From the NCBI GenBank assembly GCA_965214295.1, contig OZ243944.1, positions 4,165,908-4,229,907 on the forward strand: a stretch of 64,000 nucleotides of DNA. Reading direction: 5' to 3'. Position 1 is the stretch's first letter. Each line of letters starts with the position of its first letter. The stretch comes from JAJDUF01 sp965214295. Lineage in GTDB: Bacteria; Chloroflexota; UBA11872; UBA12225; JAJDUF01. Below, one piece after another: positions 42,533 to 51,300 of this stretch. The position numbers were made by a program, and so were the translations under genes. Under the pieces are notes generated by a model. That model was given only the letters and a program-made list of their open reading frames with translations, searched no databases and had not been told where the DNA came from.

Positions 42533-43159
42533 ATGGCTGTGACTCTCGCCGCGCCGCCACTGCCCGCAGCACAGGCTCCGCTCACCCCGGACGACCTGCT
42601 CGCACTCGAAGCCGAGCACGACGCCCGCTACGAGCTGGTCAACGGCAAATTGCAGGATCGGAGTGAGCTGCAGGAGGAAGGAATGCCGAATGCAGAGCAT
42701 GGAGCGACAAGCGCCCGAATCGTCAGTGAGTTGGATACACACGTGCGCGCCGGCAGGTTGGGCATAGTGCTGGTCGAGTGCGGCTTTGTCCTATCGGACG
42801 ACCCGCCTACAGTGCGTATTCCCGACGTCTCACTCATGGCTACGGAACATGTACCTGCGGACGGTCTTCCCAGAGGCTACTTCCCAGGGGCCCCCGATCT
42901 GGCCGTCGAGGTCGTGTCACCCACCGACAAGGCCGGTGCGCTGATGCTCAAGATCGCCGACTACCTCACGGCCGGCACGCAGCAGATATGGATTGTGGAG
43001 CCGACTACGCGCACCGTGACCGTCTACCGACCGGGCGGCGCGGCCCGCGTCTACGGTGCCGACGATATGCTCGACGGCGGCGACCTCCTGCCCGGCCTCG
43101 CCCTCCCCGTCGGCGCGCTCTTCGAGTATGGCGTGACGGCTACGTCCCGGGCAGAATAG
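42533..43159 (+). CDS. Uma2-family putative endonuclease, tandem copy 2
   Basis: 208 residues from ATG 42533. It has the same leader GGAGGACTGCACCATGG as copy 1, 30 bases after that gene's stop. Core motifs are VRIPDVSLMATEHVP and DLAVEVVSPTDKAGALMLKIADYL. Copy 2 has a 4-6 residue longer loop after the first conserved block. The pair arose by tandem duplication, with later divergence of the middle or homogenisation of the ends. Confidence 0.88.
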   Translation: MAVTLAAPPLPAAQAPLTPDDLLALEAEHDARYELVNGKLQDRSELQEEGMPNAEHGATSARIVSELDTHVRAGRLGIVLVECGFVLSDDPPTVRIPDVSLMATEHVPADGLPRGYFPGAPDLAVEVVSPTDKAGALMLKIADYLTAGTQQIWIVEPTTRTVTVYRPGGAARVYGADDMLDGGDLLPGLALPVGALFEYGVTATSRAE

Positions 43160-43251
43160 CGCCTATTCACCACCGGCGGCCATCGACGGAGCGGGGTGCC
43201 TGGCGGTATCGCTGCGTCGGAGTGAACGGACCGTGGGGAGAACGACCACCG

Positions 43252-44394
43252 ATGCTCGACCGCGCTATCACGTACAACTTCGAGTACGACCGCAAGGTGC
43301 GGGCCGGCTTCATCGGGTGCGGTGGCCACACCTACCGCAACATCTTCCCCACGTTCCAGTACGCGCCGATTGACCTCATTGCCGTCTGCGATTTGCAGCC
43401 GGAGCGCGCCGCCGCTTTCGCACGGCAATTCGGCGCCCGCCGAGCCTACACGAACCACCGGGAGATGCTGGCCCGCGAGCAGCTCGACGCCGTATTCGTC
43501 GTCACCGGCTACGACGAGTACCATCGGCCACGCTACCCCCAACTAGCAATGGAAGCGCTGCGCGCGGGTACCCACGTGTGGATCGAGAAGCCGCCGGCCG
43601 CAACGCTCGCAGAGGTCGAGGCGATGCAGACCGTCAGCCGGGCTACCGGCCGGTTTGTGTCGGTCGGTTACAAGAAGATGTTCTTCCCGGCTATCGCCAA
43701 GGCCCGCGAGATCAGCCAACGACGCGAGTTCGGGCAACCCACGTCGCTGGCCCTCCGGTATCCCCAGGAGCTACCACCAGCGGAGTCCCGCTCGGATGAC
43801 CGCGCCATGCAGGGCTTTCTCGATCACTTCTTTCATCCGGCCTCGATTGTGCATACGATCATGGGGCCGGTGACGACCGTCAGCTATCAGTGGGAACCCC
43901 GTACCGGCGGCAGCGTAAGCACGATGACCTTCGCCAGCGGCGCGGTGGCGGCGATGCACCTCGCCGGCAGCCACTCGTGGGCGGGGCCACTGGAGCGATT
44001 GGAGATCGTCGGTGAGGGCGCGTTTGTCGTCGTAGAGAACGGCGTCAACCTACGGTACTACCGGCCCGGCGCCCGGCGCGGCCAGGGTGGGTACGGGCGA
44101 GCGGCGAGCTACATCGGGGCGGACGAGCAGACGCCGGTGGTCTGGGAGCCGGAGTTCTCGCTCGGCCAGCTCTACAACAAAAACCTCTTTCTGCTGGGCT
44201 ACGTACCGGAAGTGCTTTACTTCTGCGAGTGCGTGCTGGACAACCACCCACCCCAGATCGCAAATCTTGACGACACGCTGGCGATGATGCGCTGGTACGA
44301 GTGTTATCGGCAGCCGGCCGGACGCTGCATCGCTATCCCAGAGCACCGGGTCGGGGGGATGAGGCCGCCTGGATTCCCGCTTGCACGGGAATGA
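43252..44394 (+). CDS. Gfo/Idh/MocA-family oxidoreductase
   Basis: An NAD(P)-dependent sugar/cyclitol dehydrogenase-like protein of 380 residues from ATG 43252. The N-terminal Rossmann segment is VRAGFIGCGGHTYRNIFPTF; VWIEKPPAATLAEVEAM is the EKP catalytic motif, and DHFFHPASIVHTIMGP continues the C-terminal domain. The substrate is unknown. The final residues RPPGFPLARE and the stop come from a family A repeat, so the original C terminus was probably replaced. GGGGAG is 11 bases upstream. Confidence 0.88.
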   Translation: MLDRAITYNFEYDRKVRAGFIGCGGHTYRNIFPTFQYAPIDLIAVCDLQPERAAAFARQFGARRAYTNHREMLAREQLDAVFVVTGYDEYHRPRYPQLAMEALRAGTHVWIEKPPAATLAEVEAMQTVSRATGRFVSVGYKKMFFPAIAKAREISQRREFGQPTSLALRYPQELPPAESRSDDRAMQGFLDHFFHPASIVHTIMGPVTTVSYQWEPRTGGSVSTMTFASGAVAAMHLAGSHSWAGPLERLEIVGEGAFVVVENGVNLRYYRPGARRGQGGYGRAASYIGADEQTPVVWEPEFSLGQLYNKNLFLLGYVPEVLYFCECVLDNHPPQIANLDDTLAMMRWYECYRQPAGRCIAIPEHRVGGMRPPGFPLARE

Positions 44395-44497
44395 CAGGCG
44401 GACGGGCACGATTGATTGCGCCCAAGGCGCAGCATGCTGCGCTCCTACACCCCCTCTCTATCGCTCGGCGATGGAGAGGGGGGCCGGGGGTGAGGAC
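44367..44497. repeat. Family A, B and C units in series
   Basis: CCTGGATTCCCGCTTGCACG... (family A, containing the stop codon of the preceding oxidoreductase), then GGCGCAGCATGCTGCGC (family B, about 44427-44443), then CCCCCTCTCTATCGCTCGGC and GATGGAGAGGGGGG (family C). The fabH stop codon begins four bases later at 44501. Confidence 0.8.
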
Positions 44498-44500
44498 CCA

Positions 44501-45736
44501 CTATCGCTGGCGGTCGAGGGTCCTGGCCTGGTCCTTTGGGGCATTGAGGCGGCGACCGGTCTGCCGGCCGTCCCGACCGGCTTGCTTGGCCAGCGGACCG
44601 TTGTGCCCGTTGCGCGACCAGCTCCCGTCCAAGAAGACGGCGTCAACCTTGCGGGCGATCCGGCGGGCAGCGGACCGACCCCGCGCCCAGGTATACCACA
44701 TGCCGTGCCAGAGCAAGCGCCAGCCGCGGCGGCGAACCGGTGCCGGAACACCCCACTGCACGACCGCTGCCCCCCACGCCAAGCCACCGCCGAACCCGAC
44801 AAGGACGAGGCGATCATCGGTCTTGACCAGCCCCGCGTCAACCGCCTCGCACAGTGCAATGGGAATGGAGGCGGCGCTCGTATTGCCGTAGTTTTCGACG
44901 TTGACGAACACGCGCTCGGCCGGCAAACCAAGCGCGCTCGCCGCCGACTCGATGATCCGGAGATTGGCCTGATGCGGGATGAAGAGGTCTACGTCGCTGG
45001 CCGACAGGCCCGCCCGCTCCAGGGCTTCCTGCGCCACTTTGCCCATCATCTTGACGGCGAACTTGTAGACCTCGCGCCCGTTCATGCGGATGTAGTGCTG
45101 GCGATCCACGATGGTCTGCGGTGATGTAGGCAGACGGCTCCCACCGGCGGGAATGGTGAGTAGCTCGGCGCCGGAGCCGTCCGAGCCAAGCACGCTACTC
45201 AAGATGCCGGTGCGCTCCTCGGTAGCCTGCAAGACCATTGCGCCCGCGCCGTCACCGAAGAGGATGCAGGTACTGCGGTCCGACCAATCGAGCAACCGGG
45301 ACAGCGTTTCCGATCCGATCAGCAGCACGGTGTCGCATTGGCCGGAAACGATCATGCTCTGCGCGACCGCCAGCCCATACATGAACCCGGCGCAGGCCGC
45401 GTTGATGTCGAACGCACCGGCGCGCTCGGCCCCAATGGCGTCCTGTACGAGGCTGGCGACACTCGGCATACCGCCGAATTCCGGGCTGAACGTGCAGACG
45501 ATCACGAGGTCAATGTGCGCGGGGTGAATGTCGGCAGTCTCGATTGCTGCCTGCGCCGCCTGCTCGGCCAGCGATGCGGTCGTCTCGCGGGGGCCGGCAA
45601 TGCGCCGGGCGCCAATGCCGGTGCGAGTGCGAATCCACTCGTCGGAGGTGGAGACGATCTGACTCAGCTCGCCATTGGTCATCACGCGACTGGGTAGCGC
45701 CTTCCCCCAGCCGACGATCTGTGCGTAACGAGGCAT
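44501..45736 (-). CDS. fabH: Beta-ketoacyl-ACP synthase III (FabH) with C-terminal extension
   Basis: Residues 1-330 are a complete KAS III: C115 in INAACAGFMY, the His of FIPHQANLRI and the Asn of VENYGNTSAAS form the catalytic triad, and LVGFGGGLAWGAAVVQW ends the fold. KAS III starts fatty acid synthesis by condensing acyl-CoA with malonyl-ACP. An extra tail of about 80 Arg/Trp-rich residues follows that is not part of the family; its stop lies against a repeat cluster, suggesting that the original stop was lost. It has a good -10 element upstream. Confidence 0.9.
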   Translation of the reverse strand: MPRYAQIVGWGKALPSRVMTNGELSQIVSTSDEWIRTRTGIGARRIAGPRETTASLAEQAAQAAIETADIHPAHIDLVIVCTFSPEFGGMPSVASLVQDAIGAERAGAFDINAACAGFMYGLAVAQSMIVSGQCDTVLLIGSETLSRLLDWSDRSTCILFGDGAGAMVLQATEERTGILSSVLGSDGSGAELLTIPAGGSRLPTSPQTIVDRQHYIRMNGREVYKFAVKMMGKVAQEALERAGLSASDVDLFIPHQANLRIIESAASALGLPAERVFVNVENYGNTSAASIPIALCEAVDAGLVKTDDRLVLVGFGGGLAWGAAVVQWGVPAPVRRRGWRLLWHGMWYTWARGRSAARRIARKVDAVFLDGSWSRNGHNGPLAKQAGRDGRQTGRRLNAPKDQARTLDRQR

Positions 45737-45773
45737 CCCTGTCGTACTCCGCCTCTCTCTGGCGCTACCAAGA

Positions 45774-45779
45774 TTATAC
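45774..45779 (-). promoter_or_regulatory. -10 element of fabH
   Basis: TATAAT on the minus strand in GCAGCGTATAATCTTGG, about 38 bases before the fabH ATG. The best -35 candidate, CTGGTC, is 19 bases away. The rest of 45737-45999 has no gene. Confidence 0.5.
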
Positions 45780-45999
45780 GCTGCAGTCGCTTGGTGGGAC
45801 CAGACACCGGCGCTGCGTCAGCACCCCTGGCGCGTCACTCATGCGTCAGCAACGCAGGCACCGTATACCGTAGCACACACGGAGCGAGACGACCCCCTAC
45901 CGGATGACCCGCCATGCGCGGTAGAATCTTTCAAGAGTACAAGCGGTGAAGTAGCCATCGCTGACGCCGGGCATGCAGCGGACGGAGAGAATAGAACCC

Positions 46000-47231
46000 A
46001 TGAGTCGGGTACGCTCCATCGGTCAATCAGTCGCCAAAGCCATGCGGAAAACGAGGCCGTCGCGTGCGCCTCGGGCGCATCCGGCCACCCCGCGAGCAAA
46101 GCGCCCGTGGCCGCAGGCGTCCGGGTTGCCCCTTCTTGGCAATGCCATCAGCATGACCGGAGATGTGCGTTCCTATCTCACAGAACAATACCTCCAGCTA
46201 GGACCCGTGTTCCAGGTACGGGCATTCCAGCACACCTTCACCGTCCTGGCTGGCCCAGAGGCCAATCTGTTCTTGCTGCGTGAGGGCAAACCGCATCTGC
46301 GCTCCCTGGAATCGTGGAATGAGTTCAGCTCGGAACTGGGTGCCGCGTGCTCGATAGTCAACATGGACGGTCAAGAGCATTTCCGTCTCCGCAGAGCGCG
46401 AATACCTGGACGACCTCATCGTCCTGATCGAGACATTGCTGCTCACTACCTTCACTCGCCAACGGCCCGGCCTGCTACTCCACGCGCCGCGTGTTCGGCG
46501 TGCCCGCCAGCGGATTGTGGCACTGTACGAGCAAGTCATGGCAGCGCATGAGGCCGGAAGTCACGAGGGGCGCGAGCCGAACCTGATAGACGACATACTC
46601 GAGCTCCATCACGATGATCGCGGTGCTGAGGCCGTACATTGCCGGTCTCGATACTTCAGCAAGCACCAGTGCATTCATGCCCTACGCCTTGCTCAAACAG
46701 CCCGACTTACTGCCACCGGTACCGGCGGAGGCAGACCTGCTCTTTGCCGACGGGACGCCAACGGCGCCGGGCTTGCGTAAGCTGGACTTCACCCATCGTG
46801 TAGTGCTGGAAACACTACGGATGTATCCGATTGCTCCGGCAATGATTCGCACGGTAGCCAACTCGTTCGAGTTTGCCGGCTATACGATCCCGGCGGGCAC
46901 ACAGGTCATTATGGCCACGACGGTTCCACGCTATCTACCGGTGTATTTCCCCTATCCGGAGCGTTTCGACATTGACCGTTACCTGCCGGATCGCGCCGAG
47001 CATCGGCAGCCGGGGGCGTTTGCCTCCTTTGGCTTGGGGCCGCACCGGGGCCTAGGCAGCGGCTTTGCCGAAGTGCAAATCGCCGTGACACTGGCGACCA
47101 TCGTCCATCACGCCGAGCTTGTACTCGATCCTCCCGATTACGAATTGCAGATCAATCCGGCACCTACTCCCAGGCTGGACAAGTCGTTCAAGTTCAAGGT
47201 GGTCCGGCGGCGCCAACGCCAGCGGAAATAG
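46000..47231 (+). pseudogene. Decayed cytochrome P450
   Basis: Frame 1 from 46000 gives a P450 N-terminal part (GLPLLGNAISMTGDVRSYL, FQVRAFQHTFTVLAGPEAN). Around 46400 the reading moves to another frame (LIDDILELHHDDRG), and near 46610 to a third (LRPYIAGLDTSAST, then VVLETLRMYPIAPAMIRT with the ExxR motif, and YFPYPERFDIDRYLP). The heme-binding loop reads FGLGPHRGLGSGF, so the invariant Cys ligand is Gly. Two frameshifts plus loss of the heme ligand mean that this is not a working P450. It resembles CYP51-like sequences in style. Confidence 0.85.
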
Positions 47232-47272
47232 GCTGGGGATCAAGACTAGCGGCATGTTCCCATCTGCGGACC

Positions 47273-47301
47273 TTGACACGGCCGATCAACTCTGCCATTA
47301 T
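47273..47301 (+). promoter_or_regulatory. Promoter of the MFS-tetR operon
   Basis: TTGACA (47273-47278), 17 bases, CATTAT (47296-47301). The -35 is consensus. The start would be about 47308, inside the operator palindrome. Confidence 0.7.
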
Positions 47302-47306
47302 ATGGA

Positions 47307-47323
47307 TACGATACTGTATCGTA
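47307..47323. promoter_or_regulatory. Perfect 17-bp palindromic operator
   Basis: TACGATACTGTATCGTA: 8-bp arms around a central T, at the predicted transcription start and ending 23 bases before the MFS ATG. This is the usual geometry for a TetR-family repressor site; the tetR gene overlaps the 3' end of the pump gene. Confidence 0.75.
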
Positions 47324-47346
47324 GTGATATTAGGAGGGCATAGCTG

Positions 47347-49011
47347 ATGAACGCAAGCGCGGCTGCAACCCAGTCAATCACCTACCGACGGCGGTGGTGG
47401 ACCCTCGCCATTCTCTCGTTGAGCCTCCTCATTATCGGGCTGGACAACACCATCCTCAATGTCGCCATCCCCACGCTACAGCAAGAGTTCAACGCGACGG
47501 CTACCTCCCTTCAGTGGATGGTCGACGCCTACATTCTCGTCTTCGCCGGTCTGCTGCTGCCGATGGGTTCGCTCGGCGACCGTTTCGGGCGCAAACGTGC
47601 GCTGCAGATCGGGCTGCTCGTATTTGGCCTGGCAAGCCTCTTTGCGGCGTATGCCGCATCAAGCGGACAGCTCATCGCCGCTCGGGCCCTGATGGGTATC
47701 GGTGGGGCGCTCATCATGCCGTCCACCCTGTCGATCCTCACGCACGTGTTCCCGAGGGAAGAGCGTGGAAAGGCCATCAGCATATGGGCGGGGGTCTCCG
47801 GACTGGGCATCGGTCTCGGTCCTCTGACCGGAGGGCTGCTCCTGGAGCATTTCTGGTGGGGGGTGGTGTTCCTCATCAACATTCCGATAGTCGGATTCGC
47901 CCTTGTGGCCGGACTCGTTCTCGTCCCCGAAAGTCGGGACCCGCATCCGCAGTCGCTGGATATTCCAGGCGCTCTCCTATCCATTGCAGCTATTGCGACC
48001 CTGGTGTACGCCATCATCGAGGTCCCGGTCCGTGGTTGGACCGACGGCCTGATCATAGCGGGCTTCATTGGTGGCGCAGTCCTTGTCGCGGCGTTCATCT
48101 ATTGGGAGATCAGGACGGATCATCCGATGCTCCACCTCGCGTTCTTCAAGAACCCGCGCTTCTCCGCCGGGGCGGGCGCGATTGCAATCGGGTTCTTCTC
48201 GCTCTTTGGAATGGTGTTCGGGCTTACGCAGTACCTCCAGTTCGTTCAAGGCTACACGCCGCTGGAGGCCGGCCTGAGGATGGTGCCGGTCGCCTTGGGC
48301 GTCGCATTCGGGGCGGGCATCAGCCATCGGTTGGTCGGTAGGTTGGGCACCAACAAAGTCGTGGCGATGGGCCTCGTAGTTCTGTCTGGAGTACTTGTTA
48401 CCATCACGCTCTGGCAACCGGATACCGACTATTGGGTTATCGGCCTGACCTTCTTCGTGCTCGCGTTCGGCATAGGCAACCTGATGGCGCCGTCTACCGA
48501 CGCGGTGATGGGCGCGGTCCCGGAGGCCAACGCTGGCATCGCCTCCGCGATGAACGACGTCACACGTCAGGTGGCGGGAGCTTTCGGCGTGGCCGTCATC
48601 GGCTCCGTCATCAACACCGCGTACAGTGGTAGGATGAATGAGGCGGTGGCCGGTTTGCCACCCGAAGCTGCTACGGCTGCGAGCGACTCAGTTGGCGCGG
48701 CGCTTAGAGTGGCGTCAAGGCTGCCTGCCGAGGTTGCTGGCGGATTGGCGGCTGCGGCAAAGGTAGCCTTTACCGACGCCTTCGGCATAGCGGTGCTCGT
48801 ATCGGCGGGGACAGCCTTGGTGGGCGCCATGCTCATCGCCAGATACATGCCGGCGCGCCACCTTCCTGCCGGGGAGAGCGTGGAACCCGGTGGCGGCCCC
48901 ACAGCTTCCGACCTCGCAAGGCCTGGCCAGGAACGGCGCGATGGCAAAGTCCAGGGGGACATCGAAACCAGAAAGCCTCAGGCCCGGCCGACCTCGCGAC
49001 CCGGCGGCTGA
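47347..49011 (+). CDS. MFS drug transporter, DHA2 (EmrB/QacA) family
   Basis: A 554-residue proton-driven efflux pump with about 14 predicted membrane helices. LSLLIIGLDNTILNVAIPTLQ is the N-terminal DHA2 motif, LGDRFGRKRAL motif A, and GIGGALIMPSTLSIL motif C region. The hydrophobic part ends near residue 505. The last 45 hydrophilic residues overlap the tetR gene in another frame. ATG with AGGAGGG upstream. It is probably repressed by the downstream TetR through the palindrome at 47307-47323; drug specificity cannot be predicted. Confidence 0.94.
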   Translation: MNASAAATQSITYRRRWWTLAILSLSLLIIGLDNTILNVAIPTLQQEFNATATSLQWMVDAYILVFAGLLLPMGSLGDRFGRKRALQIGLLVFGLASLFAAYAASSGQLIAARALMGIGGALIMPSTLSILTHVFPREERGKAISIWAGVSGLGIGLGPLTGGLLLEHFWWGVVFLINIPIVGFALVAGLVLVPESRDPHPQSLDIPGALLSIAAIATLVYAIIEVPVRGWTDGLIIAGFIGGAVLVAAFIYWEIRTDHPMLHLAFFKNPRFSAGAGAIAIGFFSLFGMVFGLTQYLQFVQGYTPLEAGLRMVPVALGVAFGAGISHRLVGRLGTNKVVAMGLVVLSGVLVTITLWQPDTDYWVIGLTFFVLAFGIGNLMAPSTDAVMGAVPEANAGIASAMNDVTRQVAGAFGVAVIGSVINTAYSGRMNEAVAGLPPEAATAASDSVGAALRVASRLPAEVAGGLAAAAKVAFTDAFGIAVLVSAGTALVGAMLIARYMPARHLPAGESVEPGGGPTASDLARPGQERRDGKVQGDIETRKPQARPTSRPGG

Positions 49012-49594
49012 TCGGGCCATTCTCCAGGCCACTCTGCGAGTCCTGACGGACCAGGGTTACGCCGGAATGTCGGTCGAGCGGGTCGCGTCCGAGGCCGGAG
49101 TGGGAAAGACCACCATCTACCGGCGATACGCTTCCAAGGAGGAGTTGGCTGCCGCCGCTGTAAACGCCTTGAGAGAGGATTGGGGTCCACCGCCGGACAC
49201 CGGCAGCGCGCGCACCGATATTGTCGAGATGCTCGTTCAGCACCAAGTTGCTCTGGAGCGAGGCCCCGGTTTCGCCATGATCGGCGCCCTACTGGTCGAG
49301 GAGCGGCGGAATCCTGCGCTGATCGAGTTTTTCCGTGATCGATTCACACGCCCTCGCCGAAACGAGGCGCTCATGGTCCTGCAGCGTGGTGTGGAACGCG
49401 GCGAGATACGCGCGGACGCCGACCTGGATATCGCAGTTCAGGCAATGGTCGGGGCGATGTTTATACGGCACATTTGGGGGGACCACGAGTCAAGAGAGCG
49501 GATCGAGCAGACCGTCGAATTCATCTGGAGTGGTTTGGCAGCCAACCCACGCACGCTTACGCACAGCGCTCGGAATCATAAACCGGATGAGTGA
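48941..49594 (+). CDS. TetR/AcrR-family repressor
   Basis: A 217-residue regulator. The DNA-binding domain is GRPRDPAADRAILQATLRVL, then YAGMSVERVASEAGVGKTTIYRRYASKEEL, and a ligand-binding TetR C-terminal domain follows. I chose ATG 48941 since GRPRD must be included; this gives a 71-base out-of-frame overlap with the pump gene, so the two are closely coupled. It is expected to repress its own operon. Confidence 0.92.
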   Translation: MAKSRGTSKPESLRPGRPRDPAADRAILQATLRVLTDQGYAGMSVERVASEAGVGKTTIYRRYASKEELAAAAVNALREDWGPPPDTGSARTDIVEMLVQHQVALERGPGFAMIGALLVEERRNPALIEFFRDRFTRPRRNEALMVLQRGVERGEIRADADLDIAVQAMVGAMFIRHIWGDHESRERIEQTVEFIWSGLAANPRTLTHSARNHKPDE

Positions 49595-49740
49595 CCGGGT
49601 TGAGCAGCAGTCACTACTCCGTCCCCCGGCAGCGGCTACATTACAGCGCCCGTAACAAGGACCGGCGAGTGACCACGGCTGAAGAGGCGTGGGGGATGCT
49701 GCGGAGGCCAGCGCGGCCCAGTGCTGGGACGGCAAAGGGG

Positions 49741-49814
49741 TGGGCGCGCAGGGACTCGAACCCCGGACCTCGCGGATGTGAACCGCGCGCTCTAACCAAC
49801 TGAGCTACGCGCCC
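49741..49814 (-). tRNA. tRNA-Val (anticodon CAC)
   Basis: A cloverleaf can be drawn by eye on the minus strand: acceptor GGGCGCG/CGCGCCC, D arm GCTC-AGTTGGTTA-GAGC, anticodon stem CGCGG/CCGCG with loop TTCACAT (anticodon CAC, reads GUG), and T arm with TTCGAGT. The discriminator is A; the CCA end is not encoded. 74 bases. Confidence 0.95.
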
Positions 49815-49827
49815 CTCGATACGCTCC

Positions 49828-49857
49828 ATTATACGTCTTGCCGGAAACGGGGGACAA
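49828..49857 (-). promoter_or_regulatory. Promoter of the tRNA-Val gene
   Basis: On the minus strand TTGTCC (49852-49857), 18 bases, consensus TATAAT (49828-49833). The -10 is 13 bases before the tRNA 5' end. Confidence 0.75.
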
Positions 49858-49880
49858 GGCGGACACACTCGCCTTGCGCC

Positions 49881-51146
49881 TCACGTGTAGGCCATGCCGG
49901 CGATAGTGACCCAGGAGGCGCCGGCCTCGTCGGCCGGGCATTGGTCGTAGCCGAGCGTTTCACCCACTGCGCCAGCGAGCGCGTGCAGCGCCCAGTAAAT
50001 CGGTGGTAGGCCACAGACGCGGTGTGCGTCCCGGTCGGCCCGGAGCGTAGCCAGGAAGTCTGCCGGATCGCCGGTCGCGGCGACTGCCAGCAGCCGTTCA
50101 TCGCTCGCTTTGAGGCTGGCGCGCGCGAACACATCTAAGCCGCGCTCATCACCGAATGCCGGCCCCACGTGGGCCAAGTCGGCCGACGCCACGACCAGCA
50201 CCCGCCGCCCGGCGCTGGCCGCACGCAGTGCCGCAAGGGCCTGCACTCGCGCCTGGTCGGCCAGCGGATCGGCCGGGCCGTGCGTAAAGGGGGCAAAGGA
50301 GCCACAGAGGATCGGGACAAGCGGTGGGAGGTCGTCGGCGCGACCGGCGTCGCGGAGGAGCCAGTGGAGCCATACGGTCGCCAGCTCGATGGAGTGCTCG
50401 GTACGATGATGCAGCTCTTCGGCAAACGCCGCCTCCGCACCGAGGGCAGCGACCAAGCGCTCGACGACCGTATGGTCCTGCGGGAACGGCCCCCAGGGTG
50501 TAGCGTACCGCTGACGGGTGAGGGTCAACGCGCCGGCGCTGCCGGCGTGGTCGGTACCGAAGATGATGACCAGCTCCGCCGCGGCGACGGCCGCACGGGC
50601 CGGCAGCCAGGTGCGCGCGTAGGCGTCGCCGCCGCGGGTGTAATCGATGTGGGGCGTAATCAGTCCCCGCAGCCGACCGTTTGCACGGGCCGCAGTGTTT
50701 AGGCGGGACTCGGCCGCATAGCGCGCCAGTAGTTGGTACAAGGCCGCCGGGTCGGCCGGATAGCCGTTGCCGGCGAGCGCCGGCCGGCGGAATGGGGCCG
50801 CGCGGTAGTCGGCGAGCGCCCGTTGCCACGCCGCCTCATAGGCTGGGCCGAACAGCAGCGCCGCCTCCTGTAAGGCCGCCAGGAAGTGCTCGACAAACCC
50901 TGGCGGCAGCCGGGTCCCGTAGCGCACCTCGAAGGCTGCCTTGATCCCGCTTGGGGTCCGCTCCCCATCGAGGAGCGCGACCAATGGCGCAACGACGGCG
51001 GGCAGCAGAACCATGCGCTCGCTCAAGGCGAGGGGATCGCGCAGCCAGAGGCGCTGCTCGCCTTGGTACGTGATCCAGCGCGGCTCTACCGGGCGCAAGA
51101 CCGGCCGTTCCGCCTGGTGGACATGGTCACTGCTCGTCTCTGCCAT
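49881..51146 (-). CDS. MEMO1-family (AmmeMemoRadiSam B) protein with N-terminal extension
   Basis: 421 residues from ATG 51146 (GGGGAG upstream). From about residue 130 onward it is a MEMO/class III extradiol-dioxygenase-like domain: GLITPHIDYTRGGDAYA, IIFGTDHAGSAG, HHRTEHSIELATVWLHWLL, VLVVASADLAHVGPAFGD and PPIYWALHALAG. Usual MEMO proteins are about 270 residues. The extra N-terminal 125 residues contain a LRDPLALSERMVLLPAVVAPLVALLDGERT segment that looks like a winged-helix or PqqD-like module (uncertain). The partner AmmeMemoRadiSam A or radical SAM gene is not in the window. Confidence 0.88.
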   Translation of the reverse strand: MAETSSDHVHQAERPVLRPVEPRWITYQGEQRLWLRDPLALSERMVLLPAVVAPLVALLDGERTPSGIKAAFEVRYGTRLPPGFVEHFLAALQEAALLFGPAYEAAWQRALADYRAAPFRRPALAGNGYPADPAALYQLLARYAAESRLNTAARANGRLRGLITPHIDYTRGGDAYARTWLPARAAVAAAELVIIFGTDHAGSAGALTLTRQRYATPWGPFPQDHTVVERLVAALGAEAAFAEELHHRTEHSIELATVWLHWLLRDAGRADDLPPLVPILCGSFAPFTHGPADPLADQARVQALAALRAASAGRRVLVVASADLAHVGPAFGDERGLDVFARASLKASDERLLAVAATGDPADFLATLRADRDAHRVCGLPPIYWALHALAGAVGETLGYDQCPADEAGASWVTIAGMAYT

Positions 51147-51300
51147 CCGTCTCCCCGTCAACGCCTGGGCTGGGCACAATCCTAGCAGCCGCAGCGTCGC
51201 CGGCACAGCCCCCGGCGGCTTGCTCTATACTGGCAGGTAGGCGGACCCGGCGCAGCAGGCACGTAGGCGGACGAGAACGCGGCGAGTAGGCGGCGCGGTG

